Assembly: GCF_001687105.1 (NCBI RefSeq)
Contig: NZ_CP014595.1
Span: 2,078,501 to 2,142,500 of the forward strand
Direction of reading: 5' to 3'
Source of the DNA: Salipiger sp. CCB-MM3
GTDB lineage: Bacteria; Pseudomonadota; Alphaproteobacteria; Rhodobacterales; Rhodobacteraceae
DNA length: 64,000 nt
The position numbers and the translations under genes are program-made. Shown piece by piece: positions 25,311 to 35,186 of the stretch. A model generated the notes under the pieces. The model worked only from the letters and a program-made list of their open reading frames with translations, was not told where the DNA came from and did not search any database. Numbering within the stretch: the stretch's first letter is position 1; the number at the start of each line of letters is the position of its first letter.

Positions 25311-25916
25311 ATGATTGATGCCTTCCTCCTGCCGCTGCAGCGCCGCCTGCTGCACCCCGTCGCCCGCAAGCTCTATGCCGCCGGGATAAAGGCCGATTGG
25401 ATCACGCTGGCGGGCTTTGGCTTTGGTCTTGCCGGGGCCGGGGCGGCGGCGCTTGGGCTTCCGGGGCTGGCGCTGGCGGGGCTCGCGGCAAACCGTCTCG
25501 CAGACGGCTTGGATGGCGAGGTGGCGCGCATGGCCGGGCCGAGCGACCGGGGCGCCTTTCTCGACATTGCGCTGGATTTTCTGTTCTACGCGCTCTTCCC
25601 GCTGGGCTTTGCGCTCGCCGATCCCGAGGCCAACGCGCTTGCAGCGGCCTTGGTGATCGCCAGCTTCATCGGCACCGGCTCGTCCTTCCTCGCCTTTTCG
25701 CTGATCGCCGAGCGGCGCGGGATGACGGCGGCGGAGTACCCCTCAAAGGGCATCTACTACCTTGGGGGGCTGACCGAAGGCGCCGAGACCATCGTCTTTC
25801 TGGCGGCGATCTGCCTCTGGCCGGGTGCCTTCGCGCCGCTGGCCTGCATCTTTGCGGCGGCCTGCGCGATCACCACGGCGACCCGCATATTGGCGGGATG
25901 GCGGCTGTTCCGCTGA
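25311..25916 (+). CDS. CDP-alcohol phosphatidyltransferase
   Basis: Integral membrane enzyme of 201 aa. The full CDP-alcohol motif is present: ADGLDGEVAR, then GAFLD and IALD, supplying the four Asp residues. Helices follow (FLFYALFPLGFALA, ALVIASFIGTGSSFLAF, IVFLAAICLW). It joins an alcohol to CDP-diacylglycerol, for example making phosphatidylglycerol- or phosphatidylinositol-type lipids. Last of the five lipid genes. The ATG at 25311 lacks a strong ribosome site. The alcohol is not deducible. Confidence 0.85.
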   Translation: MIDAFLLPLQRRLLHPVARKLYAAGIKADWITLAGFGFGLAGAGAAALGLPGLALAGLAANRLADGLDGEVARMAGPSDRGAFLDIALDFLFYALFPLGFALADPEANALAAALVIASFIGTGSSFLAFSLIAERRGMTAAEYPSKGIYYLGGLTEGAETIVFLAAICLWPGAFAPLACIFAAACAITTATRILAGWRLFR

Positions 25917-25949
25917 TCGTCCCCTTGGGTGCATAGGCGTTGGGGTGCG

Positions 25950-25969
25950 ACATTCCGTATATTGAATGT
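25950..25969. promoter_or_regulatory. ATTC-N8-GAAT operator (SqrR/BigR type), second copy
   Basis: ACATTC, eight bases, GAATGT: a perfect extended dyad, 75 bases before a DUF2892 gene. It matches the site before the persulfide-dioxygenase-like gene. Confidence 0.62.
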
Positions 25970-26042
25970 GAAAGGGGATGCGCCTAGATTTCTGACAGGC
26001 GGATGCCGCCGGGGCATCCGGGCATTGCAAGGAGTGCAGGAT

Positions 26043-26246
26043 ATGACACTTGATCGTGCTGTCATGCTGTTTGCCGGGTTCATGGTGCTGCTGAGCGTGG
26101 CGCTGACCGTGTGGGTGTCGCCCTATTGGGTGTGGCTGACGGTCTTCGTCGGGCTTAACCTGATGCAGGCATCGGTGACCGGGTTCTGCCCGGCAGCGAT
26201 GATCTTCCGCAAGCTGGGCGTAAAGTCGGGCACCGTTTTCACATAA
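26043..26246 (+). CDS. DUF2892 (YgaP-like) small membrane protein
   Basis: 67 aa with two helices (AVMLFAGFMVLLSVALTVWV and YWVWLTVFVGLNLMQASV) ending in the family motif TGFCPAAMIFRKLGV with a single Cys. In many bacteria DUF2892 proteins are fused or linked to rhodaneses and lie in sulfide/persulfide operons. AAGGAG precedes the ATG, and an ATTC-N8-GAAT operator lies upstream, so co-control with the MBL gene at 3831 is likely. Confidence 0.85.
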   Translation: MTLDRAVMLFAGFMVLLSVALTVWVSPYWVWLTVFVGLNLMQASVTGFCPAAMIFRKLGVKSGTVFT

Positions 26247-26358
26247 GCCACACGGGCGGTTTTCCGCTTCGGAACGGCAGGCGGGGAACCGTGGCGGGCC
26301 TGCGCGGGTTTGTCCTGCAAGCCCCGGGAGGGGCATTGGACGAAACCCGGAGGAACCC

Positions 26359-26517
26359 ATGTCCTTTGCAAACATCATCCGCCGTGCCGCCAAAAGCTAT
26401 GCTGCGAGCACCCATCACAGCAACCGACCCGTGCGCCGCCGTCCGGTGAAGCGCAGCCACAGCCAGAAGCTGCGGCTGGCCGAGCGAGCGCTGCGGGAGG
26501 TGAAGCGGCGCGTCTGA
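26359..26517 (+). CDS. Small highly basic protein (52 aa)
   Basis: Starts MSFANIIRRAAKSYAAS and continues with Arg/Lys/His-rich sequence ending LREVKRRV; very high pI. CCCGGAGGAA sits just before the ATG and a terminator follows 34 bases after the stop, so expression is plausible. It could bind nucleic acid or ribosomes. I do not recognise a family. Confidence 0.6.
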   Translation: MSFANIIRRAAKSYAASTHHSNRPVRRRPVKRSHSQKLRLAERALREVKRRV

Positions 26518-26550
26518 CACCTTATGCAGCGGACGCGGAATCAAACATGA

Positions 26551-26583
26551 AAAAGGGGCGGTCCCAAACGGGCCGCCCCTTTC
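26551..26583. terminator. Bidirectional terminator
   Basis: AAAGGGGCGG and CCGCCCCTTT arms between the small basic gene and the convergent cold-shock gene; A and T runs on the two sides. Confidence 0.8.
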
Positions 26584-26617
26584 CTGTGCGGGGGAGGTCC
26601 CCCGCGAAATCCGATGC

Positions 26618-26824
26618 TCAGGCGAGCTGGATGTTCACGGCGCTTTCGCGACCGTCACGGCCGGCTTGCAGCTCGTAGGTCACTTTCTGGTTGTCGGCGA
26701 GGCCGGTCAGGCCCGAACGCTCAACAGCCGAGATGTGCACGAAAACGTCCTTGGAGCCGCCATCGGGTGCGATGAAGCCGTAGCCCTTGGTGGTGTTGAA
26801 CCACTTCACGGTGCCAGTTGCCAT
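26618..26824 (-). CDS. Cold-shock domain protein
   Basis: 68 aa single CSD with RNP1 [10 protein letters not shown] and RNP2 DVFVHISAV; binds single-stranded RNA/DNA and melts mRNA structure. The GGAAAGGGG ribosome site is strong. The upstream region (to about 27000) has no gene on this strand, leaving room for the long regulatory 5' leader usual for csp genes. Confidence 0.96.
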   Translation of the reverse strand: MATGTVKWFNTTKGYGFIAPDGGSKDVFVHISAVERSGLTGLADNQKVTYELQAGRDGRESAVNIQLA

Positions 26825-27206
26825 GGGTTAAACCCCTTTCCTGTCTTGTGCTGCCCACGGAACTGCGGCAGCCCGGCGTAGAAACGTCTGTATCGATAGA
26901 CTGCGTGCCGGGTCGGAACTGGGTCGTCGAATAGAAGCCTAAGCGGCCTCAAGCGTTACATGGCAATTCTCTAATTTCAAGGGGATTCGGCCACTTCCGG
27001 GCGGGCCCCGGCCTTCACGCGCTGAAGATAATCGGGATTTACACACAGCGTTTGGCGAAGGATCGCCGGTGCCGCGCAGGGGCGCAGGGCGCCGATCAGA
27101 TCGGCCCACGCCTGTTAGCGGGCAGGATGGGGCCGGGACGGGGCCGGGAGGGGCTTGCGGCGCGGCTGCCCTTGCGGCACCTCTAGGCGAAACAGGGAGA
27201 CCATCG
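26825..27206. other. Intergenic region between csp and the DUF2938 gene
   Basis: About 380 bases between divergent genes. No protein-like frame. The part next to csp is moderately AT-rich and is the likely csp promoter and long leader; no other signal is clear. Confidence 0.45.
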
Positions 27207-27683
27207 ATGCAGCAACTGATGATCGGGATCGCCATGGGGCTGGGCGGCACCGTGGCTATGGACCTCTGGGCGCTCTGCCTGCATCTCGTGCTGGGCTATC
27301 CGCGTCCGGCATGGCGCAACCCCGGCCGCTGGGTCGCGCATGTGGCGCGCGGCAAGGTCTTCCACGACGACATAAACGCCGCCGAACCTGTGCCGGGCGA
27401 AAGCGCCATCGGCTGGACCTTCCACTATGTGGTGGGGGCCATCTACGGCGTGATCTTCGTGCTGCTTGCGGGGAAGGGCTGGCTGGAAGCGCCCACATGG
27501 GCGCCGCTCTGGGCCTTCGCGCTGGTCACCATCGCGGCGGGATGGTTCTTGCTGCACCCCGGCATGGGGCTGGGCTGGGCGCTGTCGAAAACGCCCACCC
27601 CCTGGAAGGGGCGGGCGCTGGGTCTCATCGCCCATACCGTCTTTGGTCTGGGCATGTATGCGATGGCGCTGATCGCCACCTGA
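27207..27683 (+). CDS. DUF2938-family membrane protein
   Basis: 158 aa, four hydrophobic helices (MIGIAMGLGGTVAMDLWALCL, YVVGAIYGVIFVLLAG, WAFALVTIAAGWFLLHP, IAHTVFGLGMYAMALIA). Conserved family features are MDLWAL, GRWVAH-ARG, PGESAIGW, the HPGMGLGWALSKTP block and AHTVFGLGMY. CAGGGAGA precedes the ATG. Function of the family is unknown. Confidence 0.8.
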   Translation: MQQLMIGIAMGLGGTVAMDLWALCLHLVLGYPRPAWRNPGRWVAHVARGKVFHDDINAAEPVPGESAIGWTFHYVVGAIYGVIFVLLAGKGWLEAPTWAPLWAFALVTIAAGWFLLHPGMGLGWALSKTPTPWKGRALGLIAHTVFGLGMYAMALIAT

Positions 27684-27686
27684 GCG

Positions 27687-27788
27687 TCAGATCATCGCCC
27701 AGTCGGTAAAGCGGAACGTGGGTTCTGGCTCGGGATCCCGTTTCTTCGGTGCCGACTGGCGGGATTTCTGTGCGGACTGCGTGTTCAT
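27687..27788 (-). CDS. Possible small hydrophilic protein (33 aa)
   Basis: Begins MNTQSAQKSRQSAPKKRD and ends TFRFTDWAMI. A weak AAGAG lies before the ATG. The Lys/Pro-rich head and aromatic tail look protein-like, but the length makes the call tentative. Confidence 0.35.
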   Translation of the reverse strand: MNTQSAQKSRQSAPKKRDPEPEPTFRFTDWAMI

Positions 27789-27884
27789 TTTGAACTCTTG
27801 AGGTCTATGCGTGTGTTTCGCGGAAGGCCGGGCGCTTCGCCGCATCTTCCGCGAGCGGGCACCTAATGATCCACGCGCCGAAAC

Positions 27885-27918
27885 GAAAGACCCCGCGCAC
27901 GAATGTGTACGCGGGGTC
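27885..27918 (-). terminator. Terminator of ettA
   Basis: GACCCCGCG/CGCGGGGTC stem 36 bases after the ettA stop, followed on the minus strand by TTTCGTTT. Confidence 0.7.
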
Positions 27919-27953
27919 ATCTTCATTTTCTGAAATGCTGGGCGGAGTGCCGC

Positions 27954-29609
<1,656 letters not shown>

Positions 29610-29773
29610 CGGTTCCTCCGGTGAAAAAGCTTTGCGGGGGTGTATGGCACCGCGACGGGGGAAAGCAAATGCCTTGTTTGCCGGGATGCGGCCCGCTCCC
29701 TGTGGAAAAATGCGGTTGATCCCCGAGCGAAATCCTGTGTCTTTGGGCATTCATTCCTAAAGGAAGGGGCGCA

Positions 29774-30397
29774 ATGCTCTGGAATGCGTATGAAACCGGC
29801 TTTCATCTGCGGGCCGTACAGAGGATCGGATTGCTCGGCGGATCGTTCGACCCGCCGCATGAAGGCCATGTGCGCATCACTCTGGAGGCGTTGAAGCGCT
29901 TTCGCCTCGACCGGATCATCTGGCTGGTGAGCCCCGGCAATCCGCTCAAGGTTCAGGGCCCGGCACCGCTGGAGGCGCGGATCGCGGCGGCCCGCGCAAT
30001 GATTCAGCATCCGCGGGTCATGGTCAGCGGCTTTGAGGCGCTGGCCGGGACGCGGCACACGGCCCGCACGCTGGCGCTGCTGCAGGCGCGGCACCCCGGT
30101 GTGCGCTTCACATGGCTGATGGGCGCCGACAATCTGGCGCAGCTGCACCGCTGGGAAGACTGGCGCGAGATCATGCGCCGGGTGCCGGTAGGGGTGCTGG
30201 CGCGTCCGGGCAGCCGGTTGGCCGCGCGCGAGTCGGTGGCGGCGACGGTGTTTCGCCACGCGCGCCTGCCGAGCCGGGCCGCGGCGGTGCTGCCGCTTGC
30301 CACGCCGCCGCGCTGGTGCTTCGTGAACCTGCCGATGTCGGACCTCAGTTCCACGGCCATTCGTGCGCGGACGCGTGCCGAACCGGCGCAAATGTGA
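29774..30397 (+). CDS. nadD: Nicotinate-nucleotide adenylyltransferase
   Basis: Joins ATP and nicotinate mononucleotide to deamido-NAD in NAD synthesis; 207 aa. The nucleotidyltransferase motif [11 protein letters not shown] is near residue 22, the NaMN-binding [10 protein letters not shown] and [10 protein letters not shown] follow, and the C-terminal [11 protein letters not shown] is the ISSTxIR motif. AAGGAAGGGG precedes the ATG. In many alphaproteobacteria it is followed by rsfS/rlmH, but here a carboxypeptidase gene follows. Confidence 0.94.
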   Translation: MLWNAYETGFHLRAVQRIGLLGGSFDPPHEGHVRITLEALKRFRLDRIIWLVSPGNPLKVQGPAPLEARIAAARAMIQHPRVMVSGFEALAGTRHTARTLALLQARHPGVRFTWLMGADNLAQLHRWEDWREIMRRVPVGVLARPGSRLAARESVAATVFRHARLPSRAAAVLPLATPPRWCFVNLPMSDLSSTAIRARTRAEPAQM

Positions 30398-30455
30398 AGT
30401 AGTCCCGCGTGCAGGACGCTTGCTGCGCCTCACTCGCTTCGGTTAGATCGGCGGC

Positions 30456-32069
30456 ATGAACCGCGGTCTGTCTCGTCGTCACTTTTTGTCTTTCCTCGCT
30501 GCGTCCGGTGTATCCGCGGCTGCGGCCCCGGCGTTTGCTGGCGCGGTCGAACGGTCTTTGCGACCGATTGGGCGCGGCGACAATGTCGCGCTGCGCACGC
30601 TCGACACGCCCGAAGATCTGATCGCCAAGGCCAATCTTGGTGATGGGCTGGTCGGCTACGCGGTGCTCAGCGCCGCGACGGGCCAGCTGCTCGAGAGCCA
30701 TCAGGGCACGCTGGGCCTGCCGCCCGCGAGTGTGGCCAAGTCGTTGACCGCCTCTTACGCGCTCGACACGCTGGGCCCGGATTACCGTTTCTCCACAGAG
30801 CTTTGGACCACGGGCGCGATCGTCGGCGGCGAGTTGAAGGGCGATCTGGTGCTGGTCGGTGGCGGCGATCCGACGCTGGACACCGACGGGCTGGCCGAGA
30901 TGGCGCGCAGCCTTGCCGAGATCGGCATCAAGAAAGTGACCGGGCGCTTTATCGTCGATGGTGGCGCGCTGCCCTATGCGGCGCAGATCGATCTAGAGCA
31001 GCCGGTGCACGTCAGCTACAACCCGGCCGTTTCGGCGATCAACCTCAATTACAACCGCGTCAGCTTTGAGTGGGAGCGCGACGGCAACGGCTATGACGTC
31101 AGCATGGACGCGCCCTCGATGGCGGGGCGGCAGTCAGTGCGCATGGCGCATATGGCCGTCTCGGACCGTAATGGGCCGATCTACACCTATGCCGATCAGG
31201 ACGGGCGCGATGAATGGAGCGTGGCCAGCCACGCGCTTGGCAAGGGCGGCTCGCGCTGGCTGCCGGTGCGCAAGCCCGAGCTTTACGCCGGTGAAGTGTT
31301 TCAGGCACTGGCCGGATCGCAGGGGCTGCAACTGCCCGAGCCGGTGATCGAACATGGTGTCGAGACTGTGGATCTGGTGGCGCGTCGCGAGAGCGAGCCG
31401 CTGCATGTGATCCTCAAGGAGATGCTGAAGTATTCCACCAACCTGACCGCCGAACTGGTCGGGCTGACCGCCACCCGCAAGCGGCTGGGGCATGCCGAAT
31501 CGATCGTGCATTCCGCCGAGGTGATGAACACCTGGGCGCGCGACGAGTTGGGGCTGACCCATATTGCCATGACCGACCATTCGGGCCTTGGCGGCAACAG
31601 CCGGGTTGCGGCGGCGGATGTGGCCTCGGCGCTGCTGCAGGCCGAGCGGCGGCTGGGGCTGAAGCCATTGCTGAAGCCGATCACCATGCTCGACGGGCGC
31701 GGGCGACCGGTGCAGGATCACCCGCTGAAGGTCCATGCAAAGACCGGCACGCTGAATTTCGTCAGCGGTCTTGGTGGCTTTGTCGACATGCCGAGCGGCG
31801 AGCAACTGGTGTTCGCGATCTTCTGCGGTGACGTGCCGCGGCGCGACGCGATCCCGGTGGAGGAGCGCGAGCGCCCGCCGGGCATGCGCGCGTGGAACCG
31901 CCGCGCCAAGGCGCTGCAGCAGGATCTGATCGAACGCTGGGCGGTGCTCTTCCCCAAGGGCACCGGACCCGAGCCTGCTGCTGCCGTGGCAAGCGCCAGC
32001 CCCGATGTCACGCCGACCACGCAAACCTCGTCCGGCAGTGTCGCCAAGCCGCAAAGCGCCGCGCCCTAA
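30456..32069 (+). CDS. dacB: D-alanyl-D-alanine carboxypeptidase/endopeptidase, PBP4 (DacB) family
   Basis: Penicillin-binding protein of 537 aa trimming or cutting peptidoglycan cross-links in the periplasm. The N-terminus SRRHFLSFLAASG resembles a Tat signal (RR). Catalytic motifs are SVAK (PPASVAKSLTA), YSTN (KYSTNLTAE) and KTG (HAKTGTLNFVSG). The large insert between SxxK and SxN is typical of PBP4. The Ser/Thr/Ala-rich C-terminal tail is probably disordered. Confidence 0.93.
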   Translation: MNRGLSRRHFLSFLAASGVSAAAAPAFAGAVERSLRPIGRGDNVALRTLDTPEDLIAKANLGDGLVGYAVLSAATGQLLESHQGTLGLPPASVAKSLTASYALDTLGPDYRFSTELWTTGAIVGGELKGDLVLVGGGDPTLDTDGLAEMARSLAEIGIKKVTGRFIVDGGALPYAAQIDLEQPVHVSYNPAVSAINLNYNRVSFEWERDGNGYDVSMDAPSMAGRQSVRMAHMAVSDRNGPIYTYADQDGRDEWSVASHALGKGGSRWLPVRKPELYAGEVFQALAGSQGLQLPEPVIEHGVETVDLVARRESEPLHVILKEMLKYSTNLTAELVGLTATRKRLGHAESIVHSAEVMNTWARDELGLTHIAMTDHSGLGGNSRVAAADVASALLQAERRLGLKPLLKPITMLDGRGRPVQDHPLKVHAKTGTLNFVSGLGGFVDMPSGEQLVFAIFCGDVPRRDAIPVEERERPPGMRAWNRRAKALQQDLIERWAVLFPKGTGPEPAAAVASASPDVTPTTQTSSGSVAKPQSAAP

Positions 32070-32132
32070 ATGGGGCGTGGAGGCGCCGCGCTCGCCCAGC
32101 CGGATGACCGGTAGGGCAGGCCAGCGGGGTGC

Positions 32133-32225
32133 TCACAATGCCAATGCGCCGAGGATCGGAAGCAGGCAAAGCAGCAGTGCAGCGAACAGGGTGAACCTAT
32201 GACGGGTCACGTGATGACGTGACAT
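32133..32225 (-). CDS. Small single-helix membrane peptide (30 aa)
   Basis: Basic head MSRHHVTRHR followed by a hydrophobic helix (FTLFAALLLCLLPILGALAL). AAGGAAG lies seven bases before the ATG, which supports real translation. Convergent with the dacB gene. Function unknown; small hydrophobic regulators or toxins can look like this. Confidence 0.5.
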   Translation of the reverse strand: MSRHHVTRHRFTLFAALLLCLLPILGALAL

Positions 32226-32454
32226 GGGCTGTCTTCCTTGAAAATGCAGTGAAAACAGAAACGACTCGGAAAGAATGAGTGGTGGATTAAGTGCGGTAAT
32301 GCGCACAATTACATCATATTCGAAAAACCATCCGTCGTCACGCTGCGGTGCGGAAGGCGCACACGGATAGGGTGTTTTCCGCCCATTGCCTTGGGGCCCT
32401 GCCGAAACCGGGCAGGGCAAGGCAGGGGGTAGGGCCGGGTATAGAACGGGACGC

Positions 32455-32880
32455 TTAGCCGTGCAGGTGACGGGCGCGCGCGCCGCGTTCGATGGCGGCG
32501 GCATGCAGCCGGTCGATGTCGAGCTCGTAGCGGATTTCCTCGAGCAGCCGCAGTTCCTCTTCGCGCAGCGTGCCATCGGCGGCGGCCACGTCGCAGGCCA
32601 GCGCATAGGCGGTCTCGTTCAGCCGCTCGGGCAGGTTGTCGCGAAGCAGGCCGAAAAGCGCGTCGAGCCCGTCTTCCTGCTCGAAGAGGTCGAACACCAG
32701 ATCGGTGACCACGCGCATCCGGTCGATGTCGTAGTTGCTGAAGATCGGCAGCATGTTGACCGAGGATTCGATCTTCACCAGCTCGGCGGTGCGCATGTTC
32801 TCGTCAGAGGCCGAGACCGCGATCATCAGGGCGACGAGGCAGTCTTGCGGGGTCATCGGATGCGGGGCGGCTTCAGACAC
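32455..32880 (-). CDS. TerB-like tellurite-resistance-domain protein
   Basis: 141-aa all-helical protein. The acidic helix pattern [17 protein letters not shown] with TAELVKIE and [22 protein letters not shown] matches the TerB metal-binding fold (two acidic EF-like helices). Role unknown in isolation; no other ter genes are nearby. Divergent from lysS. Confidence 0.8.
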   Translation of the reverse strand: MSEAAPHPMTPQDCLVALMIAVSASDENMRTAELVKIESSVNMLPIFSNYDIDRMRVVTDLVFDLFEQEDGLDALFGLLRDNLPERLNETAYALACDVAAADGTLREEELRLLEEIRYELDIDRLHAAAIERGARARHLHG

Positions 32881-32998
32881 TGGAATACTCCGGAAAAATC
32901 ATGCTACGCGCAATTTATTGACCCCATGCCCCGGCTGCAATAGGACGCGGGCGCACTGCCCCGTGAATGGGGGCGTTTCTTCCCTAAGGAGTGTTTCA

Positions 32999-34576
32999 AT
33001 GTCCGAACTGCGCGACGCAGCAATGAGCTCGAAGGCCTGGCCCTTTGAAGAGGCGCGCCGGGTGCTGAAACGCTACGAGAAGACGCCGCCCGAGAAGGGA
33101 TATGTGCTGTTCGAGACCGGCTATGGTCCGTCGGGTCTGCCGCACATCGGCACCTTCGGCGAAGTTGCGCGCACCACGATGATCCGCCGCGCCTTCGAGG
33201 TGATCTCGGACATCCCGACCCGTCTGATCTGTTTCTCGGACGATATGGACGGCATGCGCAAAGTGCCCGAGAACGTGCCGAACCAAGAGCTTCTGCACGA
33301 GAACCTGCAGCGCCCGCTGACCTCGGTCCCCGATCCCTTCGAGGAATTCGAGAGCTTTGGCCACCACAACAACGCCATGCTGCGCCGGTTCCTCGACACC
33401 TTCGGCTTCGAGTATGAATTCTATTCGGCGACCGACTTCTACAAGTCGGGCCAGTTCGACGAGATCCTGCTGCGTTGCTGCGAGAAATACGATGATCTGA
33501 TGAAGATCATGCTGAAATCGCTGCGTGAAGAGCGGGCCTCGACCTATTCGATCTTCCTGCCGGTCCACCCCGAGACGGGCCGCGTGCTTTATGTGCCGGT
33601 GAAGAATGTCGATGCCAAGGAAGGTACGATCACCTTCGACGATGACGACGGCAAGGAATGGACCGTTCCGGTGACCGGCGGCAACGTGAAGCTGCAGTGG
33701 AAGCCCGACTTCGGTGCCCGCTGGGCCGCGCTTGGCGTCGACTTCGAGATGTACGGCAAAGACCACTCGACCAACACGCCGATCTACGACGGCATCTGCC
33801 GGACGCTCGGCGTGCGCGCGCCCGAGCACTTCACCTACGAGCTTTTCCTCGACGAGAACGGCGAGAAGATCTCGAAGTCCAAGGGCAACGGCCTGTCGAT
33901 CGACGAGTGGCTCACCTACGCCTCGTCGGAATCGCTGTCCTACTTCATGTACCAGAAGCCGAAGACCGCGAAGCGCCTGTGGTGGGACGTGATTCCCAAG
34001 GCGATGGACGAGTACCACCAGCAGCTGCGCGCCTATCCGACGCAGGATGCCAAGGCGCAGCTCAACAACCCGGTGTGGCACATCCACGGCGGTGACGTGC
34101 CCGAGACGAAGATGGTGGTGCCCTTCTCGATGCTGCTCAACCTCGCCTCGGCCGCCGGTGCCGAGGACAAGGAAGCGATGTGGGGCTTCATCCGCCGCTA
34201 CGCGCCCGAGGCCGAGCCCAAGACGCATCCCGATCTCGACGCCGCTGCCGGTTACGCGGTGCGCTACTACAACGACTTCGTCAAACCGACGAAGCAGTTC
34301 CGCGCGCCCACCGATCAGGAACGTGCGGCGATGGAAGACCTTGCCGCTCAGCTTGAGGGCTACGATGGCGCGGTCGAGGACGAGGCGCTGCAGACCATGG
34401 TCTTCTCGGTCGGCAAAACGCATGAGTTCGAGAACCTGCGCGAGTGGTTCAAGGCGCTTTACGAAGTGCTGCTGGGCCAGAGCCAAGGGCCGCGCTTTGG
34501 CGGATTCATCGCGCTCTACGGCGTTGACGAGACCGCGGCGCTGATCCGTAAGGGGCTGGCGGGCGAACTGGGCTGA
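32999..34576 (+). CDS. lysS: Class I lysyl-tRNA synthetase
   Basis: 525 aa class I LysRS, the form used by archaea, spirochaetes and many alphaproteobacteria instead of class II. The HIGH-type motif is GLPHIGTFG, the KMSKS-type motif [11 protein letters not shown], and there is a C-terminal helical anticodon-binding domain. CTAAGGAG sits before the ATG at 32999. A strong terminator follows, whose arm also overlaps the next gene's leader. Confidence 0.95.
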   Translation: MSELRDAAMSSKAWPFEEARRVLKRYEKTPPEKGYVLFETGYGPSGLPHIGTFGEVARTTMIRRAFEVISDIPTRLICFSDDMDGMRKVPENVPNQELLHENLQRPLTSVPDPFEEFESFGHHNNAMLRRFLDTFGFEYEFYSATDFYKSGQFDEILLRCCEKYDDLMKIMLKSLREERASTYSIFLPVHPETGRVLYVPVKNVDAKEGTITFDDDDGKEWTVPVTGGNVKLQWKPDFGARWAALGVDFEMYGKDHSTNTPIYDGICRTLGVRAPEHFTYELFLDENGEKISKSKGNGLSIDEWLTYASSESLSYFMYQKPKTAKRLWWDVIPKAMDEYHQQLRAYPTQDAKAQLNNPVWHIHGGDVPETKMVVPFSMLLNLASAAGAEDKEAMWGFIRRYAPEAEPKTHPDLDAAAGYAVRYYNDFVKPTKQFRAPTDQERAAMEDLAAQLEGYDGAVEDEALQTMVFSVGKTHEFENLREWFKALYEVLLGQSQGPRFGGFIALYGVDETAALIRKGLAGELG

Positions 34577-34622
34577 ACCATTGGGCCTGACCTGCAGGTT
34601 TGACCCCACGTAAGCAAAGACT

Positions 34623-34651
34623 ACCTCCCTGAGCATTCAGGGAGGTTTTTT
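34623..34651 (+). terminator. Intrinsic terminator overlapping the leader of the next gene
   Basis: Perfect ten-base stem (ACCTCCCTGA and TCAGGGAGGT), four-base loop, then six T. The next ATG is one base further on, and GGGAGG of the 3' arm is that gene's only visible Shine-Dalgarno. Confidence 0.85.
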
Positions 34652-34652
34652 C

Positions 34653-35054
34653 ATGCGCAAATGTCTTGCCGCATTCCTGCTGGCCGGGGCTCTGACGGGC
34701 CCGGCACTGGCGCAGGAAGACGAGATCGCCGGCACCATCCGCAGCCAGATGGAGGCCTTTCTGGCCGAGGATGCGGAGACCGCCTTTACCTTTGCCAGCC
34801 CCGGCATTCAGGGTCTCTTTGGCACGCCGGAGAATTTCTCGCGGATGGTGCGCGAGGGTTATCCGATGGTCTGGCATCCCGGCGAGATCCGTTTTGGCGG
34901 ACTTGACGAGCGTGGCAACTATCTGGCGCAGAACGTTTATGTCACCGACACGGCGGGCCGCGCCCATGCTCTGGAATACCTGATGGAGCAGATCGACGGA
35001 CGCTGGCGGATCGCCGGTGTGCGCCTTTTGGACCTGCCCGAAGCCTCGGTCTGA
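34653..35054 (+). CDS. Secreted DUF4864 protein
   Basis: 133 aa with a signal peptide (MRKCLAAFLLAGALTGPALAQ). The body shows the DUF4864 pattern: IRSQMEAFLAEDAETAFTFASPGIQGLFGTPENF, MVREGYPMVW and a C-terminal WRIAGVRLLDL. Function of the family is unknown; probably periplasmic. Its ribosome site is inside the upstream terminator stem. Confidence 0.83.
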   Translation: MRKCLAAFLLAGALTGPALAQEDEIAGTIRSQMEAFLAEDAETAFTFASPGIQGLFGTPENFSRMVREGYPMVWHPGEIRFGGLDERGNYLAQNVYVTDTAGRAHALEYLMEQIDGRWRIAGVRLLDLPEASV

Positions 35055-35186
35055 GCGCCACTTGCCGTTGCCCGCGGCAGCGGTCCGGCGCGCGGTGTCA
35101 CTGGGCGCCGTTAACCTGGCTTCTCTAGCTCTTTGCCCATTGGGTCTGCGCGGCCCGTGAGGCGATCAGAGCAGAGGAAGCAGGGC

